Below, piece after piece: positions 34,128 to 46,440 of a DNA stretch of 64,000 bases. How positions within the stretch are numbered: position 1 is the first letter of the stretch; each line of letters begins with the position of its first letter. Below the pieces are notes generated by a model. It ran no database searches and had not been told where the DNA came from. It saw nothing but the letters and a program-made list of their open reading frames with translations. A program made the position numbers and the translations under genes. Source of the stretch: Notamacropus eugenii (lineage: Eukaryota; Chordata; Mammalia; Diprotodontia; Macropodidae); NCBI RefSeq assembly GCF_028372415.1, contig NC_092872.1, positions 512,492,224 to 512,556,223 on the forward strand. The letters run 5' to 3'.

Positions 34128-34375
34128 TCAGTTGCATCACACTTTTCATGACCTTTTTCAGAGATACTGGAGATGTTTCCTTCTCCAGCTCATTTTACCA
34201 AAGAGGTGTAAGTGACTTGCCCAGGGTGACACAGCTAGCACATGCATGAGGCCAGATTTGAACTCTGGAAGATGACTCTTCCTGACTCTAAGCCCGGCAC
34301 TTTTATCTACTGCAGCACCTAGCTACTCATGGCACATAATAAGTGCTTAACAAATGCTTGTTAAATTGAAACAAA
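34128..34375 (-). mobile_element. Mar1 SINE, then an L2 end
   Basis: Reverse of Mar1: 'agatactggagatgtttcct', 'tctccagctcattttaccaa', 'gccagatttgaactctggaa', 'ctactgcagcacctagct' (to about 34326). It is followed by a plus-strand L2-like 'gcacataataagtgcttaac' and 'aaatgcttgtt'. Confidence 0.8.
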
Positions 34376-34695
34376 ACTGTGATATATTTTTAAGAGCCCA
34401 GGCTAAAGAAAGGCAAATACACAAAAAAAAATATAGGGCCATGAAGGACATTCAAAGGCATATTAGGGAAAAAAAAATGGAGCTCCCCCCCATGCATGCT
34501 ACCTTACTCTTACTGAAAAAAATCAGATAATTGTAATAGCTCAGTAGAGTAAGGGAAAGGAAACCAGTCCTACCTGATGAAAAACTGAAGTAGGGTATTT
34601 AATTAATCTCTCCAAGATTTTTTTTAAGTTGTATGTGCTTGTGTATATGCGGGTGAGTATGTGTGTGTATGTATGTGTGTGTGTGTGTTTGTTTC
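34376..34695. other. Unique DNA ending in a (GT)n run
   Basis: Nothing is recognised until an imperfect (GT)n at 34648-34691. Confidence 0.5.
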
Positions 34696-34699
34696 AGAA

Positions 34700-36040
34700 G
34701 CTCAAGGGAAAAGAGAAAAAGCCCAAATAGCTATCTATTAGAACGGCCACTTCCTTCTGAAAGACAAAATGCTATATTATTGTGTTTATTCTCTATAATT
34801 CTCAAATTAGAAAAATGTGTGAGTTGGGGCTCTGCCTTACTTAACTACATATAAGACAAATAATATGCTAATGATGTTGTTGATCTTAAACTCAGTGACT
34901 GACAGAGCATGCAGTAATTAAAAATAAATTAGACATTTCCTTGAAATAAATCAGATTTTAATTGGCATCTTAATTGAAGGGATGTTAAATATAGTAGTAA
35001 CATATCATGCCACACTTGATCTTTGGGCAAAATTTCATACTAGTTATTTTTATATGGAATCAGTAATGACACTTCACTTCTTTGGAGAATTTTTGTTTAA
35101 TCCTCAAATGCCTGTATTTCCAGAAGCACAAGATAATCAAACCAGAAACCTTCCTCTCCTTGAGTTCTCTCAATGGGGCCAGCTGTGCTGATGACACTAA
35201 GGGTGTCATCATGGGGTTGGAAGACATTTGTGAAAAAAGGGCTATTGGTGGCTGACCTGCATCAGTCCTGTGTTAAAGACACAGAGTCTATTTGTTTGCA
35301 GTAAGACATAAGCCACAGGATGAGGAATAGCCATGTTTCATGCCTGTTTCTCTCCACGACATTTCATCTTAAATCAGCCCAGCCACTCCAGCAGGGAAGC
35401 TGCAGCCTATTGCAAAAAAAAAAAAAATCGTTCTTTGAAGTGGAAATACTACTCCCATCATTCCCATCCATGGGCAATATTCTCTCCTTGAAACCAAGGT
35501 GGTCAAAATAGATGAATGGTATTGCATTATGCTGGGATTCTTTAAACACACGGCTAAATAGTAGCCCCAAAGGACATTCCTAATTAAGGTTAAGGGGCAG
35601 GGAGGGTGGGGAAGAGCCTTAAGTGAAAAGACAAACTGATAACCTTGCTTTGGCAGTTCTTGATAATGTAGAGGTTTGGTTAACAGGGAAAATCCATGGC
35701 CTTGAATGCCACACAGGAACAGAGAAACCAAAGAGTTTGCAAATCTTGGCCCCAGGGCATCTCTGTCTATTTATCAGCGTGCTGGCCAGCATGCTGAAAT
35801 CCTTGTTGAGATTTATATACCACAGGTCACAGGGATCCTAAAGCATAGGAGCGTTACCACTAATGAGTTCCTTCCCCCGCAGGACTTTGTCATTCCTTTC
35901 CAAGAGGCCATAAATTGCACTGATGGCTACCAGTACACTTGGACAAGGGGCAGGTTGTTTGTTTTGGTCTCTAATTCTGTTCCTGAGCTGAACTTCCCCT
36001 CTGCGTTTATCAGGGGACACAGATATGATTGTAAATAAAA
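34700..36040. other. Repeat-free block, best conserved-element candidate
   Basis: About 1.3 kb with no TE apart from an A14 run near 35414. Motifs: 'atgctaatgatgttgttgat', 'gcagtaattaaaaataaatt', 'agattttaattggcatctta', 'attcctaattaaggttaagg', 'ggccagcatgctgaaatcct' and 'gaggccataaattgcactga'. Open frames of 110-120 codons on both strands (35369-35731 minus, 35706-36038 plus) overlap, have no recognised domain, and more likely reflect locally low stop density. Possible enhancer cluster; the target gene is not in the window. Confidence 0.4.
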
Positions 36041-36067
36041 AAGGAAAGTGGTCAATAGATATCCCTT

Positions 36068-36190
36068 GGGTCCCTTGTTTCCTCGACTGTAAAATGGGGA
36101 TAATACTAGCACCAATCTCCTAGTTTTATTGTGAGGATCAAATGAGGCAATAATTTGTAAAATGCTTAGCACAGTGCCTGGTACTTTCTC
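36068..36190 (+). mobile_element. MIR fragment
   Basis: 'actgtaaaatggggataata', 'ttattgtgaggatcaaatga' and 'atgcttagcacagtgcctgg' are MIR blocks. Confidence 0.85.
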
Positions 36191-36269
36191 TTCTGTTCTT
36201 ATCCCCAGCCATGCTAGTCAGAGTAACGGCTTTCAACAAATGATGATCCCAGAGGACCAAAAAGGAAGT

Positions 36270-36450
36270 GGAAATAGTGTACAGTTACTGTCAGAGGACC
36301 TACCTGGGTTCTGATCCTGGCTCTGCATTTTCTACCTGTGTCACCTTAAGTAATCATTCAGCCTCTTTGGGCCTGTTCCTTTTTGTGTAAAATGAGGGTT
36401 TTGGATCAGATAACTTGTATGTTTCCTTCCTGCTCTAAATGGATGTTCTT
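36270..36450 (+). mobile_element. MIR-like SINE
   Basis: 'ctacctgggttctgatcctg', 'gcctctttgggcctgttcct' and 'gtaaaatgagggttttggat' are in SINE order. Confidence 0.75.
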
Positions 36451-36584
36451 CTGCACAAGGTTCTAGTTCTAAAAAAAATGAAAAGATGAGAGTATCCCAA
36501 ATTAGAGATGATTTGCAATAAAACCTAACTTTAGACACTATAGGAATGGTAGAACTTTGTGCATTCTCATTGTGAAAGAATGGG

Positions 36585-36720
36585 ATTAAAGATTTGGAGT
36601 TAAAAAAGAACTTAGTTAGACCCCCTCCTTTTTACAGGGTGAATCAAGAGAATGATTTACCCAAGGCCACACATACCAAATCAGCAAGTCTTTATTAAAT
36701 GCCTTCAAACAACACTCCTT
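36585..36720 (+). mobile_element. SINE fragment joined to an L2 end
   Basis: 'cctttttacagggtgaatca' and 'gatttacccaaggccacaca' are a MIR core. 'cagcaagtctttattaaatg' at the right edge looks like an antisense L2 end. Confidence 0.55.
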
Positions 36721-37090
36721 ATGATCTGGAAGTATTATTAATCACCAATCCAGATAGAATTCTGTGTAATCTTTGAAAAAAACTATCTTACCCAGTATTT
36801 TAAAATACTGTAACATTTTCATCTGTCCCAAGAAAAAAAGCATGAAATGTTTCATGTAATCTATAATTATGGAATGCACAAATTATATACTTGAGAAGGA
36901 AGTGGCTGCTTTTAATTAAGGGAATTTCAACTCAATCTGCTTTAGTAGGAGTTGAGAATATACAGACTCTTGACAGGTGGGTTGGCAGGTTCTTCTGACT
37001 TCCTGACCTCAATTCTCTGTCGGCTTCATTTCCCCAGCTGTTCTGCCAAGGCAACAGAGAAGTTTCTAAATATAAGAGAACAAAGCAATG
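36721..37090. other. Unique DNA, weak conserved-block candidate
   Basis: No repeat. 36890-37080 carries 'gcttttaattaagggaattt', 'cttgacaggtgggttggcag' and 'cccagctgttctgccaagg', and could be constrained. The evidence is thin. Confidence 0.3.
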
Positions 37091-37094
37091 TAGC

Positions 37095-37275
37095 AGCGTA
37101 CAATTGAAAGAATATAAGACTTGGAGTCAGAGAACCTAGGTTCAAACCCCAATTTTGCTACTGTTACCTTGGGCAAATATTTTAACATCTCTGGGCCCTA
37201 ATTTCATCATCTATACAATGAAGGAGTTAGATTAAATGACCCTTAATGTCCCTTCCATCTCTAGACTTATGATCT
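37095..37275 (+). mobile_element. MIR-like SINE with CR1/L3-style tail
   Basis: 'gacttggagtcagagaacct', 'accttgggcaaatattttaa' and 'cccttccatctctagactta' then 'tgatct'. Confidence 0.75.
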
Positions 37276-37289
37276 TAGAAGTAAATTGG

Positions 37290-37690
37290 TTTCTATTAAT
37301 GGGATACCTACCAACTGAAGAATGGCCAAACAAATTATGGTGTATAAATATAATGGAATAGTATTGAGCCATAAGAAATAATGAAACAGTCTCATAGAAA
37401 AGTAGGACAACCTGTGATGAAATGATACAGAATGAATTGAGAAGAACCAGGAGAAAACTTATACAACAACAACATTTCTAAAGAAAAAAAATTCTGAAAG
37501 ATTTTAGAACTCGATTACAAACCCTGATTCCAGAAGACCAAAAAGGAAGCACTTCCTGATCAAACAACAAAGGAACTTGCTTTGCTTGACTATGTATATT
37601 GATTACAAGAATTTTCTATTTCTTGTTTAATATAGGGAGGTTGAGGAAAGGTAATAGATACTCTTTAATAAATAAAGAAAAAATTTTAAA
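37290..37690 (+). mobile_element. L1-type 3' end
   Basis: 'gaatggccaaacaaattatg', 'gtgtataaatataatggaat', 'cagaatgaattgagaagaac' and 'ttgcttgactatgtatattg' match the 3' UTR type seen at 2740-3110 and 45590-45930. It ends A-rich. Confidence 0.75.
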
Positions 37691-37914
37691 AGAATAACTG
37701 TTTATGTTCTAAGAAAATAATGTATCTCATAAATTTGGAGAAGTTACACATTTTCCACTTGCTCTATTCAGCTATTTTCATTTGGCTCAACGAGGCAATG
37801 TTCTTCTTTGACCATGAAAATGAACAAAAATCAAAATATCTCCCATTTTTCAACCTTTTTGATGAGTAGAGTAGTAATCTTCAAAGTGAGACCTATCTAT
37901 AGCTCTACTTCATT

Positions 37915-38300
37915 AAACCTCCAGGAAGAAGATGCCCCTCCCAGGATAAGCTGACCCCTGGAAATCTCATCTTGCTGTTTAACTCAACCTTGGACAGTTA
38001 GCACCTTCTAACTCTCTCTTCCTCTCTCCTCTGATTGGAGGGTTGGAGGGTGGAGCACTGAACTCCATCCAAAGTTTTCCTTCATGGAAGGCTCGACCTG
38101 GACTTTACAGCTTATTCCACTTTCCATTTACATCTCTGCTTGGTCTGAACTCCGTGGAACAAGAGGGTCCCTTACCCTTTCCAGTTTCCTTTTAGGTTTT
38201 GTAAACTCCCTGAGGGCTTTATTTTTCTTATTTATATTCCCAGCCCTTAGCACAGTCTCTGGCACATAATAGACACTTAATAAATGTGTATTGAATTAAA
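37915..38300 (+). mobile_element. Family G repeat (L2-type tail)
   Basis: It aligns with 60100-60580: 'cccctcccaggataagctga', 'cctctgattggagggttgga', 'gggtggagcactgaactcca', 'ccttcatggaaggctcgacc'. It ends in an L2 terminus 'gcacagtctctggcacataa' and 'acacttaataaatgtgtatt'. The 5' part is not L2 that I know; probably a non-autonomous element borrowing the L2 tail. Confidence 0.6.
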
Positions 38301-38920
38301 TTAAGAGGTGAGCCTGAAAATTAGGGACACCATTCTAAAGAAGCCACGATCACCCTAAGGAATATGTGATCTGCCAGTCAGAATGTGGGAAGACAGGTCT
38401 CATCTTATCTTCCACATAGTAGCCAATTAGGGGTTATCTCCAACACAGCCATACCTACTCAGTCTCCCAACACTCTAAATCTATATTTACTGTGCCAGTT
38501 CCCAAACTCTCCCCATTTGGTGAGGTGTTGAATCTTCAGGGCACTCTACCCACAGCAGCTACTCAGAGCCCATGGAGAAAATACTGTCCTCAGCTCCTGC
38601 TTCCCAAGTCACAATCCAGATCAGTGCACTTGGCAACTGTTCCCCCTACTACTTTTTTATTTTGAATGGGACAGAGTAAGTCACACAGGATAAGCAGGCA
38701 TGGAGTAAATTATGATATGGATCACAGATATCATTTCACTTTCTTCTCTCCAAGCTATCATGTTCCAAACTTCATTGTTAATATCCATGGCACCACCATC
38801 CTTCCCTCTATCCAGGTTCTTCATCTCCTCATTTTTCTTTCCCTCACAGAGCCAATCAGTTTCCAAATCCTGTGGGTACTACTACTATAGCCCTTATCTG
38901 TCAGTCAATCAATTAATAAT
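38301..38920. other. No recognised feature
   Basis: Unique-looking DNA. Overlapping frames on both strands at 38666-38939 have no recognisable features. Confidence 0.45.
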
Positions 38921-38924
38921 TAAA

Positions 38925-39320
38925 CAAGTATATAATTAAGTGCCTGCTATATGCCAAGCCCATGCTACATGCTAGGGATACAAATACAAAGAATGAAATA
39001 ATCACTGCTCCCAAGGAGTTACTTCTTGTCGTTGCTGTGTTGTTGACTTGCTGCAGTCATTTCTGACTCTTCATGACACCATTGTGGGGTTTTATTGGCA
39101 AAGATACTGGAATGGTTTGCCATTCTCTTCATTAGCTCATTTTACAGATGAGAAACTAACAAGGTTTAGTGACTTGCCCAAGGTCACACAACTAGGAAGT
39201 ATCTGAGGCCTGATTTGAATTCAAGAAGATGAGTCTTCCTGATTCCAAGCCCAGTCCTCTATTTACTACACCTCCCAGCTGATCAAGGAGTTATACCTTC
39301 TTTCTAATCACATTACCAAC
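38925..39320 (-). mobile_element. L2 3' end (antisense), split by Mar1
   Basis: 'aagtgcctgctatatgccaa', 'atgctagggatacaaataca' and 'actgctcccaaggagttact', then after the SINE 'tcaaggagttataccttctt'. The Mar1 at 39022-39283 sits in it. Confidence 0.75.
39022..39283 (-). mobile_element. Mar1 SINE, full length
   Basis: Antisense blocks: 'cagtcatttctgactcttca', 'tggggttttattggcaaaga', 'gaatggtttgccattctctt', 'cccaaggtcacacaactagg' and 'ctatttactacacctcccag'. Perfect 10 bp duplication 'caaggagtta' at 39012-39021 and 39284-39293. Confidence 0.93.
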
Positions 39321-39324
39321 AACC

Positions 39325-39545
39325 TAGTTCAAAGCTCATCACCTCTCACCTCTACTATTACAGTAGCTTCCCAATTTGATCTCTCTTCCTCAAACTTTGC
39401 CCCAGCCCAATTCATTCTCCTCACAGCTGCCAAAGTGATTTTCCTAAAGTACAGATCTGACTATGCATTTAACTCAATTAATTTCAGTACCTCCATGGAC
39501 ACTAGAACAAAATGTTACTTCCTCTTTAGCTCATCCCTTTTTGAT
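39325..39545 (+). mobile_element. L2 ORF2 C-terminal fragment
   Basis: 'tcatcacctctcacctctac', 'tattacagtagcttcccaat', 'cacagctgccaaagtgattt' and 'tcctaaagtacagatctgac' match the 3' part of L2 ORF2 in sense orientation. Confidence 0.75.
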
Positions 39546-40490
39546 TTCCATTTTTATGTTATAAAATGTACATAATTACTAGTACATTGGTATGCATTAA
39601 TAATTTTATACAGGCAACATACATATATTTGGTGTGCACTTTCAAAAGATTTTCATTAATATAGATGTATCAGTGAGAAAGGTTGGAGACCATTAGAATA
39701 AACCAACTCCAGCATTCTGGCAACGCTCAATAGGTTTCTCATTGATTGGCAATCCCATCAATAATTCCAGATGCTTGAATACCTGGACACTAAACTTATG
39801 TTTCTCACCAGGAAACCCAAGTTTCAGTAACTGTACATTAATACGGTAGAAGTCAGGAATCCTGAATTTTTTAGCTAGAGTAAGATTTTATCTTTAGAAT
39901 TAAATGACTCCTTCCTAATAACCTTTTTTTGTTGCCAAAACTCTCTTCTTTTAATATTGTGCTATCTTAAATTTTCACTACTGAAATAAACAAGCTCTTT
40001 CTCCAAAATGTCATAATGGTACTCATTTTATTGGATGTTTAGAGGTATCTTCCATAGCAGTTCTTTTAATTAGGTCATGTGATAGTTTTTCCATTCAGCA
40101 GTTCCCACATTATACCTTTTATTTTCCCCAGAATTATGTTTTTTGTGCTTGTAAAGAAATTTTGTTGGAAATGGGCTGCTTGCTGAATATTATTACAAAA
40201 TTTCCCTTTTAAGTGCTCCACTGTGTGAATATGTTCATTTACAATGTTATTATTATTGGTCAGGCTTATTCTCTCTACTCAGAAGTTTGAAAAATTATAT
40301 TGTTTTGTTATTTACATAAATGACTCACTCCAATGATTTATTTTAAGATGAAGAAAATGAAGGGTTTGGGTTTTTGTTTTGTTTTTGCAGAAACCCTCAT
40401 GGCTGAATGAAATCTCTTCTACAGTTTTTCTTTCCCTTGAATCTGATTTTTTTCTTTGAATAATGAGTTGTCAAAGACAGAGCTCCACAA
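39546..40490. other. No recognised feature
   Basis: AT-rich. 39550-39700 ends 'gagaaaggttggagaccatt', which recalls a hAT terminus, but no partner end is found. Confidence 0.35.
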
Positions 40491-40496
40491 GAAAAA

Positions 40497-40680
40497 TTGG
40501 ATCTTAGGATTCAGAGCTAAAAGAGCCTTTAGAGATCCTGTAGTATAATCTCATGTTAGAGATTAGTATATTGAGGGCCAGAAAAATGAAACGATGGGCC
40601 TGAGGTCACACAGTAGCAGAACTGAAATTCAAACCCAAGTTCTCTGACTCCAGTTCCAGTGAACATTGTTTATGTTTCAA
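40497..40680 (+). mobile_element. MIR-family SINE
   Basis: 'ttcagagctaaaagagcctt', 'gggcctgaggtcacacagta' and 'aaacccaagttctctgactc' are in order. Confidence 0.75.
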
Positions 40681-40869
40681 TTTCCAATCACAGAGGCTGT
40701 CCTAAGGGGATAAAGCAGAAGTGAACAAAGCTGAGAATGGATAGCTTTCAGCCAGACCTCATGGTTTCCTATTCTAAATTTCCAAATCCTGAGGCTAAGG
40801 CTCTGAGTACAAAGTCTTGTTAGTTCTAGCTGAGGTACTACCAAAATTGGCAAGCTGTCAAAAGTATAA
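40681..40869. other. No recognised feature
   Basis: Short unique-looking spacer. Confidence 0.4.
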
Positions 40870-41490
40870 TGGTTTTAAAAACACTGCCCTTCTAGAACCA
40901 GAACCAGAACTAATTTATATAATCACATAATGTTGTCAAGACAAACAACTTGGAGAGACTTAAGACCTCTAATCAATGCAATGACCAGTCACAATTCCAG
41001 CAGATCAAGAATGAATCATATTACCTACCCGCCTCCTGAAAGAGAAGTGACTCAAGGTACAAAACGAAACATACATTTTTTTTTTACACAGCCAATGTGT
41101 AATTTTATTTGATTATATATATTTGTTACAAAGATGTTTTCTTGTTTTTTTTTTCAATGAGATGAGGTAGGAAGTAGAAGGGAACTATGAATAAGGATGT
41201 AAAAAAAAGAGGAAGTTTAAAGAAAGAAAAGAGGGTCACTGAAGCATTTTAATGCACAGAAGAGAACAGAAGAAAAGCCAGAAGGAAACACAGATAAGCA
41301 GAACAGCTTTAAAAGTTACAATATCAAATTTATTACATACTTTAAAAGAAAAGCAAGCTATACATAATATTCACAATTTCATGTACAAGCCTCTTTTTTT
41401 CTTGTTCTCTTTGTTCTGTTCTATATAATAATACTCTTTTTTATTTGGTTTTTGTTAAATTTATATATTCCCTGGTCCAGTCAGTCTAAC
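40870..41490 (+). mobile_element. L1/HAL1-type 3' end
   Basis: 'aactaatttatataatcaca' (about 40909) through 'ttttatttgattatatatat', then 'cagaagagaacagaagaaaa', 'caaatttattacatacttta' and 'tttcatgtacaagcctcttt'. The last part matches 46240-46440 and 61370-61640. Confidence 0.65.
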
Positions 41491-41599
41491 CTTCTTGCTA
41501 TTTCTTGCACACAACAGTCCATATCCCATATCTATTCTTTTGCACTGGCTCTTTGTTTACATTTATCATCCTTTTCATCACTGGATCTCAGTATCCATA

Positions 41600-42110
41600 A
41601 CTTTCTACCTTAGTCAACTCGTGTCACCACCTACAAGAAGCCTCTCCTGAGCCCTGCTCCCAGGGCCTTCCCCCCAAAAATTATCTTGTATCTATTTTGC
41701 ACATACCTATGTATGTTTATGGAGGGCAGCTAGGTGGCACAGTGGATAGAATGCCAGGGCTAGAGACAGGAAGATTCATCTTCCTGAATTCAAATTTGGC
41801 CTCAGATATTTGCTATCTACATGACCTTGGGAAGGTCACTTTACCCTGTTTGCCTCAGTTTCCTCATCTGTAAAATGAGCTGGAAAAAGAAATGGTAGAC
41901 TACTCCAGTATCTTTGTCAAGAAGACATAGGGTCAGAAAAGGTTGGACACAACTGAAATGACTGAATGACAACAACACGTTAGTGTATGATATCTCCCCT
42001 TGACAGAATGCAAGATCCTTAAGGACAAAGACTGCTTCAGCTTTTCCCATATATCTCTAGCACCTAGCACAGTGCCTGGTACAAAGAAGAAACTTACTGA
42101 TTAATTGATT
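41600..42110 (+). mobile_element. L2 ORF2 end and 3' UTR, split by Mar1
   Basis: 'gaagcctctcctgagccctg', 'ttatcttgtatctattttgc', then after the SINE 'ccccttgacagaatgcaaga', 'cttaaggacaaagactgctt' and 'tagcacagtgcctggtacaa'. Confidence 0.85.
41724..41977 (+). mobile_element. Mar1 SINE, full length
   Basis: 'gggcagctaggtggcacagt', 'ggatagaatgccagggctag', 'gtaaaatgagctggaaaaag', 'gactactccagtatctttgt' and 'acaactgaaatgactgaatg', ending 'acaacaaca'. It lies within the L2 copy. Confidence 0.95.
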
Positions 42111-42189
42111 GTCTACCTATTTGTTCCATACTGACTGCATTTAACAGTATGAAGACGAGGCAAAAGACAGAAAAGGATTATCCGGAGGT

Positions 42190-42410
42190 AAATACCAGTG
42201 CATTGGGTTCTCCCACTTACTAACAGTATGATTATTAGAAATTATTCTTTAGGTCTCAGTTTCCTCTTCTATAAAAGGGGGATAAAAATACTTGGGTTAC
42301 TCACCTCACAGGATTGTTGTGGTAATCAAATGATACAATGTATATAAAGCATTTTCCCAACTGCCAAGTGTTTTCTCAATAAAAAATGGTATTAGTACAT
42401 TTGGTTCTTG
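42190..42410 (+). mobile_element. MIR SINE 3' half
   Basis: 'ctcagtttcctcttctataa', 'ctcacctcacaggattgttg', 'tggtaatcaaatgatacaat' and 'gtatataaagcattttccca'. Confidence 0.85.
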
Positions 42411-43980
42411 TGCATTTCATTAAGGAAGGCATGTGCCTTGTACACATTTGATAACTGAGGGTCAAAAACATCAGTTTCTTTCCCTACATCAGGTTGGTAA
42501 AATCCTCAATATATTTTTAACTCTCTTAATGTGTCATTGTAATAGAATTTCAAAGGAAATTGAAATCTATATCTCCCTGATCATTTAACTTAAATCAACA
42601 GAACATTGTTTTTGAAGTTCAATCATTTATTATGAGTTTTTCTATCTTTTTATCTTGAAAGAAGACAATAATATTTCACAACCTGCAAATTAACTCATAT
42701 TCCAATTGAGTCTCATCTTCATGCTGACACTGGCTATACAGACCATGGGATTATCAATTGATTTCTCTGAGTCTTATTGTCCCCTTCTGTAAAATGGGTA
42801 TAATGATAACTGTATGAAGGTATACCTAAAGCTAGATCTCAAAAACCCCCAGATGTATCAACCTTTAATATTCAGCCAATTGACACAGACTTTAGCAACA
42901 CATTCACTAAGACACCATAATAAAAACAGTAGTTACAAAACATTCCTCCATAAACCAAGGCACAATCTCCCACAAATACACACAGTGTAGTGGGGAAAAT
43001 GGGTAAACCCAAAGACTATATACTCTTACAATGACAAATATTCAGGGAACAAATGTGACCAAGTTGATTCATGTCTTCAAAGCCATAGGATCACAATGAC
43101 TATTTTTTCTTCCTGTGATGCCCTTTCAGTGTTTCCCTTCGTCTCAATTTCTCTGTTAGGTTCCCTGGGCCTTCTTCCTGCTGGACATGGTCTCTTCTGA
43201 AAGATGGATCTTCTGTAATGTACCATTACCAATAGGAGGAGATGAAAGAAAGAATTTCCTCCCCACCACCATCAAGAATAAAAGAACAATTCCCTCTCAA
43301 GAGCTGGTAACTATGACATGGCAACTATTTCCTCACCTATTAGATCTCATACCCTACAGAGCTGTCTTCTGACTCATACTCCATAGAAAATGTCAACAGT
43401 TTAAAGGACCATAAGGGGTCATGGCAGATTATTCAATCAACTAATAGTCCCCCCACCTTCTATTTCCTTCAAACTTGACCAAGAACTCCTTCACATCTAT
43501 TAAAAGGGAAATAAAGCATAGATACTTCTTTACATTAACATTTATTGTCTTAATATTTCATTGTCTCTACTACATGTCCCTTAACTTTGATCATTTCACC
43601 AACTGGGATGAGAGAAAATCAATTGATCAGAGGTGCACTGATCAATAACTCCACATCACACTCTTCCCCAGGTAAATATTTGCTGTACCTATCCAAAAAA
43701 TTGACATTCTTTGGGCACATTTATCTACATTCCCAATTCTGGATTGTTCTGTAGCAACTAGAGGAGCTTAACATTATCCTTTCAAGTGCCATCTTTGTAC
43801 CAAAGAGTCTCAGAAAAATGCATGTGGCAAAGTTCTTAAAAAATCTGAAACTTTAGTTTTTCAGGCATCCAATGTCAATAATACATAGCTGGTGGGTCTG
43901 GAGATTACACTCATCCCTAAATGTATGGTTATACAATTCAACAAATAAGATAGATAATTTTCCTGAGTTGCAGTTTGTCT
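42411..43980. other. Mostly unrecognised; small MIR fragment
   Basis: 42735-42815 ('ttctgtaaaatgggtataat') is a MIR remnant. The rest, including 42830-43700, is unique-looking, with no frame or repeat I can name. Confidence 0.4.
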
Positions 43981-43986
43981 GGTACT

Positions 43987-44023
43987 AAAAAACAAACAAA
44001 CAAACAAACAAACGAACGAACAA
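43987..44023. repeat. (AAAC)n microsatellite
   Basis: About eight AAAC units, two of them AACG variants, ending in an A-run. Confidence 0.95.
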
Positions 44024-44386
44024 AAAAAAACCTATCCCCAATTTTAAAAAAAACAATAGAGAAAAGAAAAGTTAGCTTACCCCCTTCTCAATGGGAAAGT
44101 CTGGATTTATCAGATTTCTTAACAGAAATACAAATTATTATAAATCCAGGGATACCCAAAACTCCAACATAGAAGAAGAGAATAACTGTGACAATTGTAA
44201 GTGGAGACTCAAAAGGAAAAAATGGATTATCTACAAGGACTACAAGAATACCTAGATGAAATGAAGCAAAAAATTAAAAATAAATAAAGATACTGAAGGA
44301 AAAGATGAAGAGAATAAATTACATAACAGAAAGTGATAAATCTCGTCCAAGTAACAGCCTTCCTGAAAAATGGAATATGGTAAAAA

Positions 44387-44430
44387 AAATAAAATAAAAT
44401 AAAATAAAATAAAATAAAATAAAATAAAAA
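44387..44430. repeat. (AAAAT)n microsatellite
   Basis: About eight AAAAT units in the HAL1-type copy Y. Confidence 0.95.
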
Positions 44431-45936
44431 AAACAATGACTCTGTGAGATAGCAATAAATAAACAAAATCAAAAGACTGAAAAAAATAGAAGAAAATATG
44501 AGATATAGGGCATTTAAAACAACTACCCTAGAAAACAAATCAAGGAGAAATAGTTTATAAACAGTGATACTCTTTGGAAACCATGATTTTTTTTTTTTTT
44601 TACTGAGATGGTATATTTCAAGAAATCAAAGATGAAAAGTACGTGGATCCATTAGAATCAGAGGGCAAAATGAAAATAGAAAGAAGTTACCAATTATCTT
44701 CTTGGTAGAAATTTTAAAAAGGAAAAGTTTCAGGAATGGCATAGTCCAAATTCAGATCTCAGACAACAATGAAAAAAATACTGAAAAGGAGTTCAAGTAC
44801 CAGGGAAGTACAGTCAAATAAGACCTGGCAACTTCAACTATAAACAAGAGAAGATCTTGGGAAGCGATGTTCCAAAAGGCAAAAGATTTAGGCTAACCAA
44901 TAAGAGTAACTTATCCACAAAGCCTAGTATCCTATTGACAAATAGACCTCTAATGGAAAAGAGAATCTCTAAGTATTTTTGATGACGACTAGAACTGGGT
45001 GGGAACTTTGAAATAAAAATAAAAGTAGTCAGAGAAACTTAGAAAAGAGCATTTGTTTGTGTAATTAGAGGAGACTATATGAAGCTGTTTTGCTAACATA
45101 CTAATGGAAAGAAGAAATTGTCCCTTCAGAAATCTAATATATTTAAAGGATACTGAAGGAATTAAATAAGAAAAATAGAAGACCTAACAGGAGGGAGGAG
45201 GTCTGGTTCAGGTCTCAGGAAAGAAATCTTAGTGTAGAAAGGTCAAAGAAGGGGGTAGAATTTGCTATTGCTCATAAATGAAGAGTACACAAACATGGAA
45301 AAAAGGATGGGGAGTGGACATCAGATGAATTTAACTCATCAGAAACAAAGAAAGGTTGAAAACACATTTACACATAAATGCATGATGTAGTTTGATGTAG
45401 AAATACATCAAACTAATAGAAAATTAAGTGGAGACAGGGTGAGAGGATGTCGAGAAAAGGATCTAATCAGAAAAGTTATAATCACAAACAAATAAACAAA
45501 TAACACCTTCCTGATCCTCAAGACAGAATTAAAAAGGACTAAAGAAAATTAATTAATGAGGATTCAGGATGAGGGAAAAACTATCAACTATAGAATGACT
45601 GAACAAAGTGTGGTGTATAAAAATAATGGAATACTATTTTGCCTTAAGAAATAATGAGATATCAGAGAATGCTGGGAAATGTAAATGCATGCATAATGAA
45701 GTGAGTAAACCCAGGAGAACATTTATATAAGGACAAAAATATTAAGAAAAACAATTCTGATAGACTTTAGAACTCTGGTCAAAACAATAACTAACCATAT
45801 CCCCAGAGGACCTATGATGAAGCATCCCACTCACCTTCTAGTAGAGAAGTGATAGACTCAAAGTGCAGAAAGAAATACTTTTTTTGATGTGATCACTGTG
45901 GATTTATTTTGCTTCACAATCCAATTTGTTACAAGG

Positions 45937-46161
<225 letters not shown>

Positions 46162-46440
46162 CAGCAGGCTTGGGGAGGAGAGAACAATAACAATAATAAT
46201 GTCATGTTTAAAAACCTCCTGAAAGATTTTTAAATACACTGAAGAGAACATAAGGAAGTTCAGAAGGAAGTACAGACAACTACAACAGTTTTGAAAGTGA
46301 AATATGAAATGCATTACATATGTTTTCCTAAAAGGCAAAAGGTATGAAATAGAGACTGATGGTTTCATATGCAATCCTCTTTTTGTGTTCCATAGTATAT
46401 ATGGAAATGCTCTTTTTATTTTTATATTTGGAATAAAAAA

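Noticed and set aside
35364-36038. Frames of 60-120 codons on both strands
   Set aside because: They overlap on opposite strands with no recognisable domain. Low stop density in possibly constrained non-coding DNA explains them better.
39550-39700. Possible hAT terminus ('gagaaaggttggagaccatt')
   Set aside because: No matching inverted end or 8 bp duplication could be found.
42830-43700. Possible LTR-like stretch
   Set aside because: No second copy in the window, no TG...CA ends with flanking duplication, and no recognisable blocks of family 1 or 2.
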